From: Clostridium sp. 28_17
Lineage (GTDB): Bacteria > Bacillota > Clostridia > TANB77 > CAG-508
Direction of reading: 5' to 3'
DNA: 22,906 nt
NCBI GenBank assembly: GCA_001916065.1
Contig: MNRS01000019.1
Span: 1 to 22,906, forward strand
Positions 22,070-22,906 of the stretch are shown here, piece after piece. The notes under the pieces were generated by a model. That model was not told the origin of the DNA and ran no database searches. It was given only the letters and a program-made list of their open reading frames with translations. Both the position numbers and the translations under genes were made by a program. Numbering within the stretch: position 1 is the stretch's first letter; each line of letters starts with the position of its first letter.

Positions 22070-22613
22070 AGATAATAAAAGTAGATGTAAATGGTGCAAT
22101 CTACAAAATGAATTATACATAAAATATCATGACGAAGAATGGGGACAACCATCGTATGAAGACAAATATTTATTTGAAATGCTTATACTAGAATCATTTC
22201 AAGCAGGACTATCATGGGAATGTGTTTTAAATAAAAGGGAAGCTTTTAAAGAAGCATTTGATAATTTTGATATAGATAAAATAATTAACTATGATGAAAG
22301 AAAAATTCAAGAGTTATTAAAAAATTCTAACATAATTAGAAATAAACTAAAAATAAATGCGACAATAAATAATAGTAAGATATTTAAAGAGATACAAAAA
22401 GAATATAAAACTTTTTCTGATTATATATGGCATTTTACAGAAAATAAAATTGTATATGAAACAGATAAAACAAGTTCAGAATTATCAGATGCAATTTCAA
22501 AAGACTTAAAAAAGCGTGGAATGAAATTTGTGGGAACAACAATTATTTACTCTTATTTGCAAGCAATTGGAGTGATATATTCACACGAAGAAAAATGTTT
22601 TTTAAAGGTTTAA
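22059..22613 (+). CDS. tag: DNA-3-methyladenine glycosylase I
   Basis: A 184-residue base-excision repair enzyme that removes 3-methyladenine from alkylated DNA. Family features: RCKWCN (Cys10), YHDEEWGQPSYEDKYLFEML (23-42), ESFQAGLSWECVLNKREAFKEAF, the helix-hairpin-helix-like region around residues 70-100, and the C-terminal SHEEKC with His176 and Cys180. Cys10, His24, His176 and Cys180 fit the zinc snap that ties the two ends of the E. coli enzyme together. It starts inside the end of the hydrolase gene (11-base overlap), implying one mRNA for two unrelated functions. Confidence 0.95.
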   Translation: MIYKDNKSRCKWCNLQNELYIKYHDEEWGQPSYEDKYLFEMLILESFQAGLSWECVLNKREAFKEAFDNFDIDKIINYDERKIQELLKNSNIIRNKLKINATINNSKIFKEIQKEYKTFSDYIWHFTENKIVYETDKTSSELSDAISKDLKKRGMKFVGTTIIYSYLQAIGVIYSHEEKCFLKV

Positions 22614-22623
22614 TATCTAGTTA

Positions 22624-22658
22624 TAACATTTGAGGTAATGTGCCATTAAAAGATGTTA
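22624..22658. repeat. Nested small inverted repeats after tag
   Basis: TAACAT (22624-22629) is inverted at 22653-22658 and encloses TAATG-TGC-CATTA (22636-22648). It could fold into a two-part hairpin and act as a weak terminator of the hydrolase-tag unit, though no clear T-run follows. Confidence 0.35.
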
Positions 22659-22727
22659 CTTGGTATAATTTTCGTCACTTATTTTTTAAAAAAATTACTG
22701 ATAAAGTAAGACAAAAAAATAAAGTTA

Positions 22728-22736
22728 TGTTATAAT
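22728..22736 (+). promoter_or_regulatory. Extended -10 promoter for the gene at the right edge
   Basis: TG-T-TATAAT with only a weak -35 (AAGACA near 22708). It lies about 60 bases before the TTG start at 22795. Confidence 0.5.
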
Positions 22737-22794
22737 GTATTTGTAAAAATAATACAAAAAAATAATTTTGAAGCATTAGAATAGGAGAAGATAA

Positions 22795-22906
22795 TTGAAA
22801 GAATTGATAAAAGTAATATCTAAAAAATTATTGCTATGGTCTATTGTTTTTAACACTATATATTCTATAGCAGATTATGGTGAAGCGTTTGCATTATCAT
22901 ATTTTG
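22795..22906 (+). CDS. N-terminal fragment of a probable ABC exporter (permease-ATPase)
   Basis: The gene runs off the right edge, leaving 37 residues (starting KELIKVISKKLLLWSIV after the initiator). It begins with TTG, preceded by AGGAGAAG at a good distance. The basic start, then a hydrophobic helix and ADYGEAFALSYF, resemble the first transmembrane helix of peptide or bacteriocin ABC exporters. No ATPase motif lies within the window, so the family is a guess; the reading frame itself looks real. Confidence 0.5.
   Translation, partial: MKELIKVISKKLLLWSIVFNTIYSIADYGEAFALSYF

Noticed and set aside
1..22906. CRISPR array, tRNA or rRNA genes, prophage, or integrase-linked island
   Set aside because: No regularly spaced repeats, no tRNA-like cloverleaf ends, and no phage or integrase genes are visible on either strand.

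Overview
The window is very AT-rich, with strong use of AGA and ATA codons and purine-rich Shine-Dalgarno sites. The gene set (spoIIIAA, a VanW-domain protein, a CsoR/CopZ/CopA copper operon, a thioredoxin reductase of apparent ferredoxin-linked type) points to an anaerobic, spore-forming low-GC member of the Clostridia, perhaps an uncultured gut lineage. The lineage is inference. Most of the window is ordinary chromosomal housekeeping DNA; there is no prophage, CRISPR array, rRNA or tRNA that I can see.

Layout. 1-2.6 kb: an unknown membrane-anchored protein, a degenerate Nudix-like protein and a site-2 protease. 2.7-4.3 kb: tsaD, a bidirectional terminator and a convergent unknown gene. 4.5-7.3 kb: a metallophosphoesterase, a perfect 28-bp palindrome and recG, which carries a one-base frameshift. 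7.4-10 kb: a CmpB-like membrane protein, a YihY/BrkB protein and, convergent to them across a long inverted repeat, a VanW-domain protein. 10.2-13.3 kb: spoIIIAA without the rest of its operon, then a cytoplasmic alpha-amylase paired with a hemolysin III family protein. 13.4-17.3 kb: an unknown acidic protein with its own promoter and terminator, a close-packed run dgkA - pentapeptide protein - thioredoxin reductase - trxA, then mntP and a monocistronic unknown gene. 17.3-20.35 kb: a copper operon (csoR, copZ, copA) with a CsoR-like operator in its promoter and a 127-bp MITE-like palindrome between copZ and copA. 21-22.9 kb: an alpha/beta hydrolase overlapping tag, and the start of a probable ABC exporter gene.

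The most interesting region is the apparently empty stretch 20354-21064. It holds two convergent short transcription units, each with a promoter and an intrinsic terminator. The plus-strand unit makes a non-coding RNA of about 78 nt. The minus-strand unit (about 225 nt) encodes a 36-residue charged peptide. The small RNA contains a 14-nt segment perfectly complementary to codons 2-6 of the peptide mRNA, placed in a predicted hairpin loop. The two terminator loops are also complementary over 7 nt. Convergent units, paired repeats and complementary terminator loops recall the Fst/par type I toxin-antitoxin layout, but the peptide is hydrophilic, so this may be a new class of antisense-RNA-controlled small-protein locus.

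Other notable points are a small family of REP-like hairpins (2641 and 5201), a 14-mer repeat family (9218, 9280, 13880), the recG frameshift, and a CopA whose GDGINDxP motif lacks the proline.
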